A DNA stretch of 64,000 bases from Apostichopus japonicus. Lineage: Eukaryota > Echinodermata > Holothuroidea > Aspidochirotida > Stichopodidae. The position numbers and the translations under genes were made by a program. The stretch covers positions 6,553,001 to 6,617,000 of the forward strand of contig NC_092570.1 of NCBI RefSeq assembly GCF_037975245.1. Reading direction: 5' to 3'. Of the stretch, positions 47,701 to 58,900 are shown one piece after another; within the stretch, counting starts at the first letter, position 1, and each line of letters begins with the position of its first letter. Below the pieces are notes generated by a model that worked only from the letters and a program-made list of their open reading frames with translations, was not told where the DNA came from and did no database searches.

Positions 47701-50700
47701 TTTGTTTCATACATTAATAATTTCACATCTTTATGTAAACCAACACGGACACAATGTTGTGAATACTAATCATTCGTAGGTTATGTCATGTATATTAAAG
47801 CCCAGTCACATCTCACCGGATTGCAATAACGGAGAGGGAACGAAGACAAAAAATGGCACTCCGTTGATGTACGTTAGTATCCGTTTAGTATGCGGTTCTC
47901 CTCCGTCCGTCTACGTTTCATTACCGGGAGAGTCCGGTTTGTCCGGTGTCGATTTTGAACATGCACAAAACTTGGAACGGACATCCACCGAAAAATGTCT
48001 CCGTTATTTATTCGTTACTAATCCGTTAAGCTTCCGTTTTATCAGTTTCTCATGCGTTTTGTTCGTTCTGTATGCGTTTGGCATACTGTATTTCTCCGTT
48101 CGTCTCTGGTTATTGCTATTGCTCACCGGATCATTAACGGACAAAGAGCGGATGAAACGTAGAAGTACAGTACCTATACCGTATATTCGACGGACGCTAA
48201 CGTAGAAATAACGGAAGTGCAAAGGAATAGAACTGACAATGAACAGATAGGTAACGTACGTTACACGGAAGAAACGGAAGAACTCAGGCCAGGAAAGTAT
48301 AACAGACGGACATAGAACGGAGATGCAGCGTACCTCCACCTTGTCCACTCCAAGCGTCCCACGCCTCATTCTGCTCCTATAACCTCTACCGTCAACACCT
48401 ACATCATGGACCCTTCAGAAAGATTCAAGCTTCAGACCACAGTGCCAGCTTTACAAGCACAGATGCTTATCATTGAAGCCAACATCAAGACCAATGAACA
48501 AGTCAAGAAGAGAAGGAAGAGACGTGCTCGGCGTAAATGCTTGTCTAGGGCCTTGCTAGGTTCACAGAGAAGACGGCAGTGTGGTCTTTATGACCAACTA
48601 ATGCAGGAGCTGCGAATGGAAGACCAAAATCTTCCATCAACTTCATGAGGATGCCCCCTGATTTCGAGGCACTCCGGAGGCCCAGGTTTTAGACCGTTTC
48701 TTCCCCGTTGCTAGTCCGGTATGTTCGTTACTTTTCCGGTACTCCTACGTTTTGTATGTTCTTTATCCGTTGTAAATTCGTTACTATCCGTTGGTGTTCG
48801 TTAGTTCGTTCGTTGTTATTCCGTTGTTCATCCGTTGTTCGTCCGTTGCTGTCCGTCCCTTGTGCGTTTGTATTCCGTTTTCACCGTTGAACGTCCGGTA
48901 CGTTGCAAACCCCAGATGCATACGCGACAACTTTTGCCAACGGAAATAACCGGATGACTGTTTTTCGCGCGTACTCTTGTCCGTTCGTGCAATCCGGTGA
49001 GATGTGACTGGGCCTTTAGCAAATGCAATTCAAGTTGCCATTTTTCAACAAGTGTTCTGTTTCAGAAACAAGCGTGTGTCTATGTTGGCTTGTTCTAATA
49101 CGCATGGGTTTATACCTCCACTTAAACAGATGACATGATTTCCTGAGTTTAAGCTGATTGGTTCAAATCATGTCCATTCCATATCTCCCAACTTCTTAAA
49201 ATCATTTTAAAAATTTAAGAATTGTTTCATGTTCAGCTGCATTCAAGATGAAAGTAAATCATGAGTCTTTTATAGATTTTGGAAGAAGTGATGAGCGGAT
49301 AAAACTTACCGTCTTTGGTCGTACTTGTTGCGTTGCTTGTTGCAACGTGTTGAACACTGTCGTCTTCACCAGAGATAAAACTTTCGAAAGACATTGATGT
49401 AATCTCGTCTTATATAACTCATACTCTTTATAGTTTGGCTGGTTTTTTAAAATGAAAAGAAGAAACAGGAAGAAAAGATAAATAAATATAAAAAACATAT
49501 AAAAACAAATTACAATGAGAGAAACATAATGACTAGAAATCAACAACAAAATATAAAATAAACTTTTTATCTAATGGGAAGAACTTTTATTTCTGACAAT
49601 AGTTTTGAAATATTCTGTAATCGTGTTGGACAAATTTAAGACATAAATCTCAGTGTAATCTCATTTCTTAAAACTTACATTTGATGTAATATGTATGATG
49701 CATTCATCTAGCTTGGTGAGAAGAGGTACAAACCCCTCACTGGTCACTGAAAAGGCCGGTGAACTTAATTTCTGGTTTATCCTTTCCAGTTCGTTGAAGT
49801 AAGAAAGCTTAGAACTGATAGTCTCGGCTTTGTTGACGAGTTCGGTCTATCCGTACGAATATTGAAAGAAAAAAAATGTGAGAACTCAATACAACTGATT
49901 GTTAATTTTTCAATTGGTATTTGTCAGTAGTTGAGACAGGAATTTGGTTACGAGAGATGGTAAAAGTATTTTTTCCCTGAATATAAAAAGGTAAATGTAT
50001 CCATAAAATGCCAAAAGTATGGTAACTGATCCATGAGGACGATTGCAGTTACAGGCAACTATGTTAGAATACCTGTATGGACTCACTGCATTGAAGTCTG
50101 GTATTTACTATTAACATATCATTCATAAAATTTCCATTTAACCATTGCATATTACCTGCAAATGCTTTCCTTCTTTTGAAAACATTATTAATGTTAAATA
50201 ATTGCTGCCTTTACCACAAATTCATGAATATCTGATAATATATGAATATCCATTTACCAAACCCTTACTTCCACCAGTTGTGACAATTTTCTCACACAAT
50301 GACCTCTCTTTATTTTACATTCACGTAACAGTTCAAAGCAATCAAACTGACTGTATGAAAAGTTCCAAACATATATATATATAATATATAAATACAGTAT
50401 ATATATATTTCTAATAGAAACAGGCTAGTCACACGGCTAATACTGACATACAAGTACATTGGTGTGGGTGTTTATTTTATACCTGATCATTCATAGATTC
50501 TTCACATGCCTCATGGAGGGCATTGGTCTTAGTTGAGACGTGGACATATTGCTGTTGAAGGTCGCTGAGGTGGTTAAGTGCGGAAGACACCTCATCTAGG
50601 ACTTGTTGACATTGTTGTCGGTAATGGTGGAGCTGATCGCAGTAAACTCTGTAATATTGCAAGCAATGGCCGATTCAGTTATTTAAAATATTTGCTTGGG

Positions 50701-53240
50701 TGTCAACCATGCAATCCCAAATTACTGCATAACACATAGAAATTTCCTGTTCCTCATATGGCCATGTTCTAACCCCATGCCCTCAATATGCAAATTTGCA
50801 ATATTTGTCAAATATACCCTTACAAGTTTTTTAGATGCTACAAGAATATCTGGGGATAAAAAGAAGAATGTAACTTTAGAAAAGCCAAAGTGCTGCGAAC
50901 ATTACAAAGCCCTTTGTGAGTATCTTCTCTCTGTCTGCTCTACTTGTTGTCTGAATTTGTGAAATATCGGAGAATTATTTACATATTATTTACATATTAT
51001 TGACTTACTTATATGGTTGCTCTTCATCTTCTTCCATTTTACTTTCAACTTTGTTGATCCAAGCAAAAAACTGCAAAGGGAAAGACAGAATAATGTCTAA
51101 AATTTGGTGTCAACCTGCTCAGCCCAGGTTATTATCCTCTCTGATATGAATCTATGATGCAAATTGAATTAACTTTACAAAATTAGTCTATGTTAAGTCT
51201 AGATCAACGGAACACATCTTACTGGCAACGTTTGAATGATAAAGAGGGGAACCCTGCTGCACTGCTACTTTCAACTTTGTTTATATAACACAAGCAAAAA
51301 ACTGTGAAGGATGGACAAAATAATGTTGAAAATGTTTCGAGAATGACTGGAATTTTTTACTACTGATACCAATGTCTATTTTGGTGAGTGTCAGACAAAC
51401 AATCCATCTACTTCACACTTAAACCTGCCACTTGAAGCAAATTAATATCACTCTCATAAGATGGATCGCAGCAGAAATAAGCAAAGCTCTCTGTAGGTAC
51501 TGAAGGGCTCAGATTTTAGGTTCATATATCTTCATCAGTTTTCTTTTTCCTGATCTGTAAATGTGCAGGGACTGTGCTTCCTCAAGATCTTTGATAATTT
51601 CTTCTCTCCCGAGACTCTGATTCTCTTTCCTTTATCGTTTTAATATGCTACTCGTGGTCATGAAATTCACAAACAGCTGCTGGCTGAAGACATCGGAAAC
51701 AATACGAAGAATGCTGGGAATATGTTACAAACATATCTGAACAAGATTGAACCAACTTGCCAAATAAATAAAGAGATCCATAATTATTTTAGTACATTTA
51801 AAATAGAAATAAACATACTGATAATATCTCACACTTCATATTTACTATGTTAAATATTTTTAAACACTAAATTATTCCCAACAATATATTTCATATTTAC
51901 CTGTTGAGCATTGTTTATTTTCTCGTCCTTCATCTCCAAAGAGGCAAAAGCCTGTGAGAAAGGATCTTCCTCCGTGCTCATATTCATGCCAACCATTGAC
52001 AATTTTTGTGAGACACTACCTGGTTCATCAAGTGGAAGCTGCAAAATATAACACAAAACACTATTTCTGTTTAGAAACCATGTTAGCTCAGTGTTTTAGT
52101 TCTCTCCCTCAGCTATGTGATTTCATTGATGGGTTGACCAGATTCCGATAGTAATAGAAAAACTTTACTTGTAAAGGTCAGGAGTCAAACTGCTCAAAGT
52201 TAGGAAAAATTTCCGTAACTTCCGCATGCATTGCAGTTTCCATTTAAATTTAATTCTGCTAAGATGGGTGAAATCTGCTTCTGTTAGGTACAGTTTGTTA
52301 AAAAACCCTCTCGGGTATCACAACGAGGATGTTGGTGCACAGCGCTAATAACAATGCGTGGGCAATCTTGTCTTAAACACCTCAAGACTAGGGCTCTCTT
52401 TAATGGCCAAGGATTGTGTTTTCCAGTCTTTTACAGACCTAGGATAGAAACTATACTGAAAAGCACAATGATTATGTGGAATTTGTGTATAGCGGCCACA
52501 CCTCCCTGGTTTCAAGAAGGAATTAGTATCGTTTGGGACTGCAATTAGGCCATTAATAATTTGGTAAAAGAGCATAAGTCTGGCCCTTTTCCTTCTTTCT
52601 GTGATCCATGAAGGTGTCTCAAAATACAAAGTTGATGTTTAATTGCTTAACTGTGACAATTTTGGTGGGTTTTTTGCCTTTTTTATTTAAACTGTTATTG
52701 AAAAGTTGGTTACGATTTGACTTACTGTACACCACCATACATACAAAGAGCTTCAACTGCTAGTCACAAAAAAAGATGAGTAGGGCCTGTGTCAACTTGC
52801 AAGTTTTACTCTTAATGACTTGTTATTAATGTTGGATCACTGGAAACTTGGCTTTGGACACAAGTTACTTACAGCTAACATTAACTTGCAGTCCTTAATA
52901 AGTTAGGTTAACCCTGTAGGACTAAGGCTAACTTTGACTAGCCTAGGTCCCTAGGAATACAGTATTACCAGTCTTTTAGTTTTAGTTCCCAGTGCTAGCA
53001 TTCTGACTAGAAACTTAAGAATGATACGTATCTAGGGAGATAACTTATACAAATAGCTTGGCGTGACATGAATATTTGCAAATTAGGCTAGAGATTCACC
53101 TCCATTGGTAGTGGGCGGCTGGATGCAACAGTTGTCAACTCCATAATGCTATCCCTTTGGACCTGGTTCAAGGGAGCCAAAGAACTGTTCTTGTGATCCC
53201 AGTGGCTAAGATTCTCTCTTAAAACCTTCTGGCTAGCCAT
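35787..53240 (-). CDS. COG3: Conserved oligomeric Golgi complex subunit 3 (COG3/Sec34), complete, 21 coding exons
   Basis: COG3 is a lobe A subunit of the COG tether, which captures retrograde vesicles at the Golgi. Exons, 5' to 3': 53240-53100, 52038-51901, 51070-51009, 50648-50483, 49846-49679, 49438-49310, 47606-47485, 47104-46978, 45812-45721, 45021-44882, 44586-44426, 43667-43481, 43057-42939, 42400-42311, 41696-41576, 40936-40854, 39825-39691, 39226-39148, 38198-38071, 37508-37410, 35816-35787. All are GT-AG and in phase, giving 2517 bp (838 aa; human 828). The N-terminal Sec34 region includes [13 protein letters not shown] (153-165). Near-identical blocks to human are [18 protein letters not shown] (from 352), [12 protein letters not shown] and [20 protein letters not shown]. 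Exon 12 codes a variable acidic/serine linker. The last exon codes only VNLLLSASP before TAA (human LSLLLLVSK). Intron 20 holds a 93-bp satellite, and several introns hold mobile elements. Confidence 0.96.
35906..36012. repeat. Diverged outlying unit of the 93-bp satellite
   Basis: CCCTACCTTCATAGTGG, AGACCA, GGAAAGTGTTCAT, GTAGTTCC and TTAAGAACTGTT occur in the same order as in the main array at 36366-37410, with more changes. On the gene strand it also carries a donor-like AAG|GTAGG. It is separated from the array by the foldback element. Confidence 0.7.
36070..36362. mobile_element. Foldback element in COG3 intron 20
   Basis: A left arm (36197-36243, including GGTCTAGCATGCGTTACTCA) pairs with a right arm (36316-36362, including GAGTAACGCACGCTAGACC) across a 72-bp GC-richer interior that contains GGGCTCCGCCC. 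The outermost words GGGGTTAA and TTAACCCC also pair. A further copy of the arm in the right-arm orientation lies at 36070-36095. No coding capacity. It directly abuts the first full 93-bp satellite unit. Confidence 0.75.
36366..37410 (-). repeat. 93-bp satellite in COG3 intron 20; every unit contains the 5' splice-site motif
   Basis: Unit starts fall at 36366, 36459, 36552, 36645, 36738, 36831, 36924, 37017, 37110, 37203 and 37296, exactly 93 bp apart with no indel. A twelfth partial unit (37389-37410) runs into exon 20. In gene orientation exon 20 ends ACAG|GTAGGATAAAAATAG, and each unit contains ATGAAG|GTAGGATAT in the same register. The array is thus a tandem copy of the first 93 bp of the intron. 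Units 2-6 match units 7-11 one to one, giving a 465-bp higher-order repeat. Each unit also holds ATGGT-TTAAG-ACCAT, a small hairpin (ATAGT replaces ATGGT in units 4 and 9). Confidence 0.95.
37636..37688. repeat. Short tandem repeat, about 12-15-bp unit
   Basis: Four or five copies of (ATC)AATGGGATT in COG3 intron 19. Confidence 0.8.
38871..38918. repeat. Purine-only G/A tract
   Basis: About 45 bp of almost only G and A on the plus strand, mostly GGGGA-type words, in COG3 intron 18. Confidence 0.8.
41203..41266. repeat. 21-bp tandem repeat, three copies
   Basis: Three near-identical 21-bp copies of CATATCATCATTTGGATTGCA in COG3 intron 15. The unit is a multiple of three, which explains a repetitive HIIIWIA open frame; that frame is not a gene. 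Confidence 0.9.
42152..42212. mobile_element. A-rich insert with 12-bp target-site duplication
   Basis: TGAATGACTTTC at 42152-42163 is repeated exactly at 42201-42212. Between them are 37 bp of only A and T, chiefly A with AAAT words. This is what an extremely 5'-truncated retrotransposon copy leaves behind. It lies in COG3 intron 14. Confidence 0.65.
43708..44060 (+). mobile_element. tRNA-derived SINE in COG3 intron 11
   Basis: The head shows TCAAATGGAAAGGCAATGGA (A-box region) and B box GGTTCAAGTCC (43751-43761). The body word GCGTCCTTGGGCAAGGCACT follows at 43780-43799. The 3' part (CAGTTACCAATGACCAGGGG and CTGTAAACCTTCTAACTTT) recurs in the fragment at 61740-61910. It is antisense to COG3 and its 5' end is about 40 bp from the exon 12 acceptor. 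Confidence 0.75.
44322..44394. mobile_element. Possible short retro-insert with A-rich tail
   Basis: ACTTTAATCA at 44322-44331 recurs at 44385-44394. The 53 bp between end in an AAT/AAAAAT-rich tail, as expected of a truncated retrotransposed copy. CTTTAATCAGAC also occurs just upstream, so a local duplication could mimic this. Confidence 0.4.
45185..45415. repeat. Direct duplication, period about 134 bp
   Basis: TATTTATTCAAAACTGCCTC, CTTCAACTTGCACACC and TTGCCCACTTC occur in order twice (about 45195-45270 and 45330-45410) in COG3 intron 9. Confidence 0.8.
46086..46380. repeat. 106-bp tandem repeat, nearly three copies
   Basis: Units start at 46086, 46192 and 46298 (GTCCAG, CTGCATC, AGCATTAATATGAGTA, CCATGATATT), exactly 106 bp apart, diverged by a few percent; the third is incomplete. 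They lie in COG3 intron 8. Looser copies of ATGAGTACCA continue to about 46480. Confidence 0.9.
47798..49015. mobile_element. PIF/Harbinger-like DNA transposon, non-autonomous, in COG3 intron 6
   Basis: Terminal inverted repeats begin AAGCCCAGTCACATCTCACC at 47798 and, on the other strand, AGGCCCAGTCACATCTCACC at 49015, and continue through CGGATTGCA. The element is flanked by TTA at 47795-47797 and 49016-49018, a 3-bp TWA target duplication typical of PIF/Harbinger. The interior is GC-richer than its surroundings and studded with CCGTT/AACGG pentamers on both sides. One remnant frame (48406-48648) resembles the transposase N terminus. The 1.2-kb length leaves no room for an intact DDE transposase. 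Confidence 0.85.
48406..48648 (+). pseudogene. Remnant of Harbinger transposase N terminus
   Basis: An 80-residue frame begins [10 protein letters not shown], has a basic stretch (residues 34-46, [11 protein letters not shown]) and then [18 protein letters not shown]. This resembles the start of PIF/Harbinger transposases, which usually have a similar GxYxxLxxEL block followed by a FxRMPPxxF motif. Just past the stop, in another frame, [12 protein letters not shown] can be read at about 48645-48680, so a frameshift separates the two. No catalytic DDE part is present. Similarity was judged by eye. Confidence 0.6.
52290..52640 (-). mobile_element. 5'-truncated non-LTR retrotransposon fragment in COG3 intron 1
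   Basis: A 94-residue minus-strand frame (52629-52345) reads [20 protein letters not shown], later [13 protein letters not shown] and finally [11 protein letters not shown] before its stop. This is the usual carboxyl end of LINE reverse-transcriptase polyproteins (RRxxARLxxxYKIxNGL, then YxxSFFPRxxxxWN and SLExFKxxL). No catalytic reverse-transcriptase motifs are present, so only the 3' end remains. It has the same orientation as COG3. Confidence 0.75.
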
Positions 53241-53708
53241 GGTGGTTGTATCCACGTTAATCACTGTCTCACCACCTAACGTTTAAGTCCAAGCTCAGCT
53301 AAGGTCCGATATTAGTCCTGAGCCCTAATGTTAAACCTAACCAGTGTTACTGTTACTAAGTCAGTGTAGCCTCGTACTACTGTAGGCTAGGCTATAAATT
53401 AACTGTAAGAAGGTTACGGGTGCTGCTCTGAATCAGAATGGTGGCAGTTACTGAATTATACAGACAAATGTAAATTGTGTCTGCTTATGAACAGGAACAT
53501 CTTCCAGAAGGTCATATCAAGTCATTCACTTTCAGGAGAAGTACACAACAATTGCCTACGACACAGTAGCTCAGGTACGCTGTGCTGGTGTGTTCTCGCT
53601 GATTTAGCTAATGCCTTAGGACCTGTTGTGCGAAAAAATTACACGTCAACTGTTCACACAATAGTTTTAGCAGAGCTGATATTTTGGTGCCACCCTCAGA
53701 CAAGTTCG

Positions 53709-53716
53709 TGACGTCA
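53709..53716. promoter_or_regulatory. Palindromic CRE octamer TGACGTCA
   Basis: Exact consensus for CREB/ATF-family factors, 469 bp upstream of the COG3 start codon and 786 bp from that of RNASEH2B. Function is inferred from the motif and its position only. Confidence 0.5.
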
Positions 53717-53936
53717 TTTGCAATCCAAAACAAACGTGCGCTGAGACTGAGATCTCACCCAGGTACTTCGGTTTATTTTGTTGTAAATTTGCGTCGCATG
53801 ACAACAAATGCTTGAAAAAAGTAGCGATTTTTGTAATAGATTCAATTCACAGAGGTCGGGATAACTACTGCTTGGTATGTTTTCTTTTTAACATTGAAAA
53901 ATAAATTTCTATGATCTTGCATAACCTTTAGAAACC

Positions 53937-53944
53937 GCGGGAAA
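53937..53944. promoter_or_regulatory. E2F-like site GCGGGAAA
   Basis: Matches the TTTSSCGC E2F consensus on the minus strand (TTTCCCGC). An S-phase signal would suit RNASEH2B. Single motif, unverified. Confidence 0.4.
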
Positions 53945-54501
53945 TTAAATAGAACGTTCGTGGCCAGGGTTCTAAGTTTGGCTTAGCCTAGGCCTACACC
54001 GAAGTATCCTTAACCACCATACATGCAACGAGGTTAGCATACTTCTGAGCCCAGGTTATTATCTTCCCTTAAATTGTAGCTATTTATCTGACATTGAAAA
54101 ATATGATGTATAAACATTTGGATTGTGATGGTCTGGTAAAGTGGTAGATAAAAATAAGTGCAATGCTATGCTAACCAGTGACAGGGTGCTTATTACCAGA
54201 TTATTGGTTAAATAAGGATGGCACTTTTGCCTAATTAACCGTATTAGATTATTTAGAGTGTTAAAATTTATGTAAGTTTAACAGTTAATCTATTTGTATT
54301 CTTCAGCGCATGCATAAGCAGTAGGCCTACAACGGTTGTTTTCGCGTAGTAAACTTCGTTACTTTCCAGTTGTAGATTCTTGCTATTACATTTTGGAACA
54401 CTTGTTTTCTTTTTTATCATCATGTAGTTTACTACAAAATAATGTTTCTCCCTTTTTAATTTTTTTGTCCATGCAAAGAACAGATATGAAAATTTTACAG
54501 T

Positions 54502-55899
54502 ATGATGTTACGTTCAAAATCTAAACCAATGGCAGAAGAAGAAAGAGAACCAGAGGATTCACCGAGATTGTCGTCGTCCAGTCAATCCAAGAACAAAGAA
54601 CAAAGTCAATGGGTTATGATAGTGCCTGGTAAGGATTTATGACAGATTTATCATGCTAACATGGTTCATGTTGGACAGCGTTGAAGTAGAAAGCTTGCTA
54701 AGTTACAAGATAACAGTATTGTGCCCCTACTTTAAAGGTATGCCGTTTTGGTCCCAAATATGCAAGATTTTCATGTATGGTCACCTTTGGTCAAAATTCT
54801 TAATATATTTTTGTTTTCACCCTGGAGGAAATTTACCTCACTGGGACATTCAAACATCTTGTGTGTTCATTTAGAATGTCTGAGAACTATGTGGAGAGTA
54901 AAGACCTCCAGGAAAGTACTATTTGAAAACTTCTAGCATTTAAGGCATGCGATAATTTGGGGCCTATACAAACTACCTTTAAGTTGTTGGTGCCCCTACT
55001 TAAATTGTTGGTGTTCATCCAACTCAGAACGTCTGGCTATGAGCCTGACTATCTAGACTGCTATATGGAATTGCAGCATTACAATAATTGTGCAAGTGGT
55101 AATTTGTGAATTTTTTCATTTTAGTTACAAGTTATTCACAGTTCTAATGAACAACACTTAACATAACTTTATGAGAAAAACATGAAAGAGAATTACGTGG
55201 AATTTTAAATTAGATGTTCATCTCTTACCCATTATCCATCCGAGATGGTTACACAATGTATTTGAATGACCTTGATTTTATTTGTGAGAAACTTTATTTC
55301 CATGAGAGAGAACTATTTCAATATTTTCAGCAACACTTATTCTTGTCATATATTTCAATTTTCAGAAAAAATTGCTGACCAGCAATTGGAAGATTCTTCA
55401 CCAGACAGCCAACCATCGATTATAAAATTAAAACACCCAAAGACAGGTATGTGAGAGGAATTTGGTTTATCATTTAGAAACCATTTGATAAACTCAGGAG
55501 TGCACTTGAAGTCAGAACTTAAAGGCAACTTATCTATACAGTGAAACCTGAATTTAATATTCAGACCTACATTGTCTGTTTCCTGGATTATATGCATACT
55601 AATTCCAATGATTAATCATTGTATAGCACTGCAGATGTAACAATGCTAATTTAATTGATTTGTATGGAATTACATCAGCATAACATATGACATGCAAAAG
55701 TCTGTGTGTTTGTATTTGTCTTTCAGAAGCGTTCAGCTATGGAATCATTCAACAGAATGTAGTTATTTGTTGATTGCATTTTTAAAGTATCCCTCTCATC
55801 GCCCCCTCCCCATATCAATCATTTCACTGTACAATGTGACTGCATATTCTTTCAGCTGGGACCTCCATGAACGATTCCCAAGCAGGTTTGAACATTGTA

Positions 55900-55941
<42 letters not shown>

Positions 55942-58900
55942 TTATTATTATCTTTTATTCAAGTTTAAAGTACCTTCCCCCCCCCAGATCTCACCCATTG
56001 CTTATGCCAAAGGTTTTTTTCATATTCAACATTTTCACAGTCAAACTCATCAGATAAATCAGTCATTTTCTCTCTCTTCTCTTCCATCTTTGTAGAATCT
56101 GCCGCTCAATTTCTCATTTGTCCGAAGGATAAGTCAATTCAGGAAATCTTGAGTTTTCAAGATTCAAAAGGATCCTGGTTCATTGATAATACAGTTCAAG
56201 AAGGTATTGAATGTATTCATATATTTTGAGATACTTATAACAAGTACCATGTTATTGATGAATAAGGCAGGGGGGGGAGTGGATTATGGGGGGTTAGTGT
56301 GAGGGCACTAGCCCATAGAGAATATAGGATTGGCTTTACGGAGACATGACTCTGTTTTCAGCAACTCACTTCAGTCTAGGCCATACTTCCATGGCACAGC
56401 ACATTGACTTATAAATGTTCAAATTATCCTTCCAAGTATTGTAAGTGCATCAAATCAAAGTGGTTGCACTACAATAAGTTTAGGACTAGTAGACAAGGGA
56501 TGGAGATAAGAAGGAGACCAGCAGGGGGAAGAGGAGAGGTAGGAGATAAACTGTAGAGGGACAAAGAGAGGTTTAATGGAAGAGGGTAGGGAGCAAACTA
56601 GAGAAGGACAAAGACAGAAAAATGTGGAGACAAAAAAAGTGGAAGAGAGCTATGAAAAGAGGGGTGACAGAGGGGGAAAAGAATGGGGGAGATAGAAGGG
56701 GGAGGGGGGGAAAGAGAAGAAAGGTTATTCATGTCCTTCCTGAATGTTGAGCCCATGAGGTTGAATGGTGCGAAGGCATTGCATCAACAGTCTCTCTGTG
56801 TTGATTCGTACCAGGTCAGTATGGCTACCGAAAGATTCAATCCCCTGTAGGGACATTTTATATGTTAGAAATGTTTTACCTGCACTCAAATTTTATCCTT
56901 GATTGCTGCATAGACCAATTGTCAGGTGCAAAAGGATCTTCACAACATTAAAAAAAAGGCATCGAAGGTAATAATATCCAAAGTAGCATAATATTAGTAC
57001 CACAACAGTAATGGAAAATTTTCAAAATGAAACGATATTACACAAAATAATAATTATAAAATCAATATGAGACAATCCTGTAATCCTATACTGTCATTTC
57101 TTTGTTTAGATGGAAGGTTATTGATGGCAACAAATATTGATCCTCTGTTTCTCATCTTACCGTATCTTCAGAGTGAGAACAATACCAAGGTAAGGAAGTG
57201 GTTGGGTGTTCATTCCCCCCTCGGGCACTCAAGAAACCCTGGTCCCCTGGGCTGTAGCCCCTATCCAACCCTCCCCGTTAATCAGGCCTGGTGCCAGATA
57301 CGTCCATAATGAATACTGAAAATTTGGAATTAGACAAGAATGATGCTATTTGGGATTTAGGGAGCATTCAGTGATTTTGGAAAATGTCAAAGCTAATTTT
57401 TAACAATTAATTTTGCTAACAGATTCACCTATATTGTTTGGTAACTTGAAGCACTAAACTGGAAAGGCTTTGTATAACAATTTTCAATGTCTGTGCAGAA
57501 GAAAAGCCCAAAAGGAGGCAAGGCTGATAATCTACAGATGATCAACATGAAATCCAAACACCAATCTGTTTTAATTCCCTTTTTGTCTTACAGAAGCACA
57601 TGTTCATGGAGTTAGATCAGATTGTGACAGATTCTTCCTACCCACAATGCAACAGGCTGGTTGAAATACTTGATCACCAAACGACCTGTCAAATCTGCGA
57701 CTCTAAAGGTGAGTGTTTCATCTTGGTACAGATGACTCTGTATTGGTACAGTGGAAACATTTAAAAAACCAGAGTGCTGATTTACATGAATATTTACATA
57801 AAGTTAAAGTGAACATAAGTGAGGTTTGGTTTATATAAATATGAATGGTTGCCAATAGAATTTAATTATTGCATAAACATTGTCAATGGCACTCTGACAA
57901 TATCTGAGAAATATTTGCAAAAGACTAGAAATTGGATTATGTCTGTAGTTTACTCAGAACTAGAAGGGCTTAAAAAGCCTTTTGATAATGAACTATTCTC
58001 AAAGACAGACTGCTCTGCATTCTAATCTCCCCTTTTTTCTTCACTTCCCTCTCTTCCCCTGTCCCTCCCCTTCCCTCCCCATATGAACAATATGTGGAGG
58101 GGGGAGGAGAAATTAACTTCAGTCAGAGTAACTTTGAACTGCTGTCTCCTCAAATTTGAGACAAATTAGTTTTATTCATTTTAGGTAACGAAGATTTCAA
58201 AGTTTACAGGTACAGTGAAGAGAAGACCCTTGCTTGGCTTAAAGCAAAAGTGGAGAGGACAGCTGACTACTTGTCAAGCAGTGACATATCAGTGTCATCC
58301 GGTCAGTGCAGTTCATATGTCCGTAGCAGTAAACCCAGTGAGGTACCAAGAGGTAAGTCTATTGATAATAATAATAATATTTGCTTTTTATATAGCACTT
58401 TATACCAGCAATAGGTCTCTCAAAGCGCTTAACAGACGTTATATTTCCCCTAGTCAATGATAACTTGTCCCAGAGACAATCCCTCCAGTCGGCAGCAGTA
58501 TATAATGTGCCCAATGACAAATTACCTCACAGGTACCCATTTTACCCCTGGGTGGAGAGAGGCAAGTGAGATAAACATCTTGACCAAGGACACAACGTAA
58601 TGAACTAGGCAGGAATCCAACCAGCAATCCTTGGATCACGAGTCCGACGCCTTAGCTAATTGGCCACTACGCTCTCATAATCATGACTATTACTGCTATC
58701 TGGTGGATTTAGCCCATATGCTTCGTTTTTGTCAGGTTTATAATTCTTTTGTGAACTTCATAATTTCTTTCGTGTTTTCACTATATTTAAACTCAGCTTT
58801 CCAGCCATAAAATGTGACAATTTGTATTAATTATTTATTTAATGTGGGTTCCAGTCAGAAACCATAGTAACATGCCTTTAAAAACTTTTTAAGTAACCTT

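Larger units (their letters stand above)
53241..54501. promoter_or_regulatory. Shared 5' region of COG3 and RNASEH2B (divergent promoter)
   Basis: The two start codons face away from each other across 1261 bp with no coding sequence between. No TATA box was recognised near either start. The interval includes TGACGTCA, GCGGGAAA and an NRF1-like half site GCGCATGC at about 54306. A small plus-strand frame at 53475-53711 has no recognisable product. Transcription starts cannot be placed from sequence alone. Confidence 0.6.

Noticed and set aside
47783-48369. Opposed frames of 140 and 121 codons
   Set aside because: They lie inside the Harbinger-like element and read through its CCGTT/AACGG words; no protein signature.
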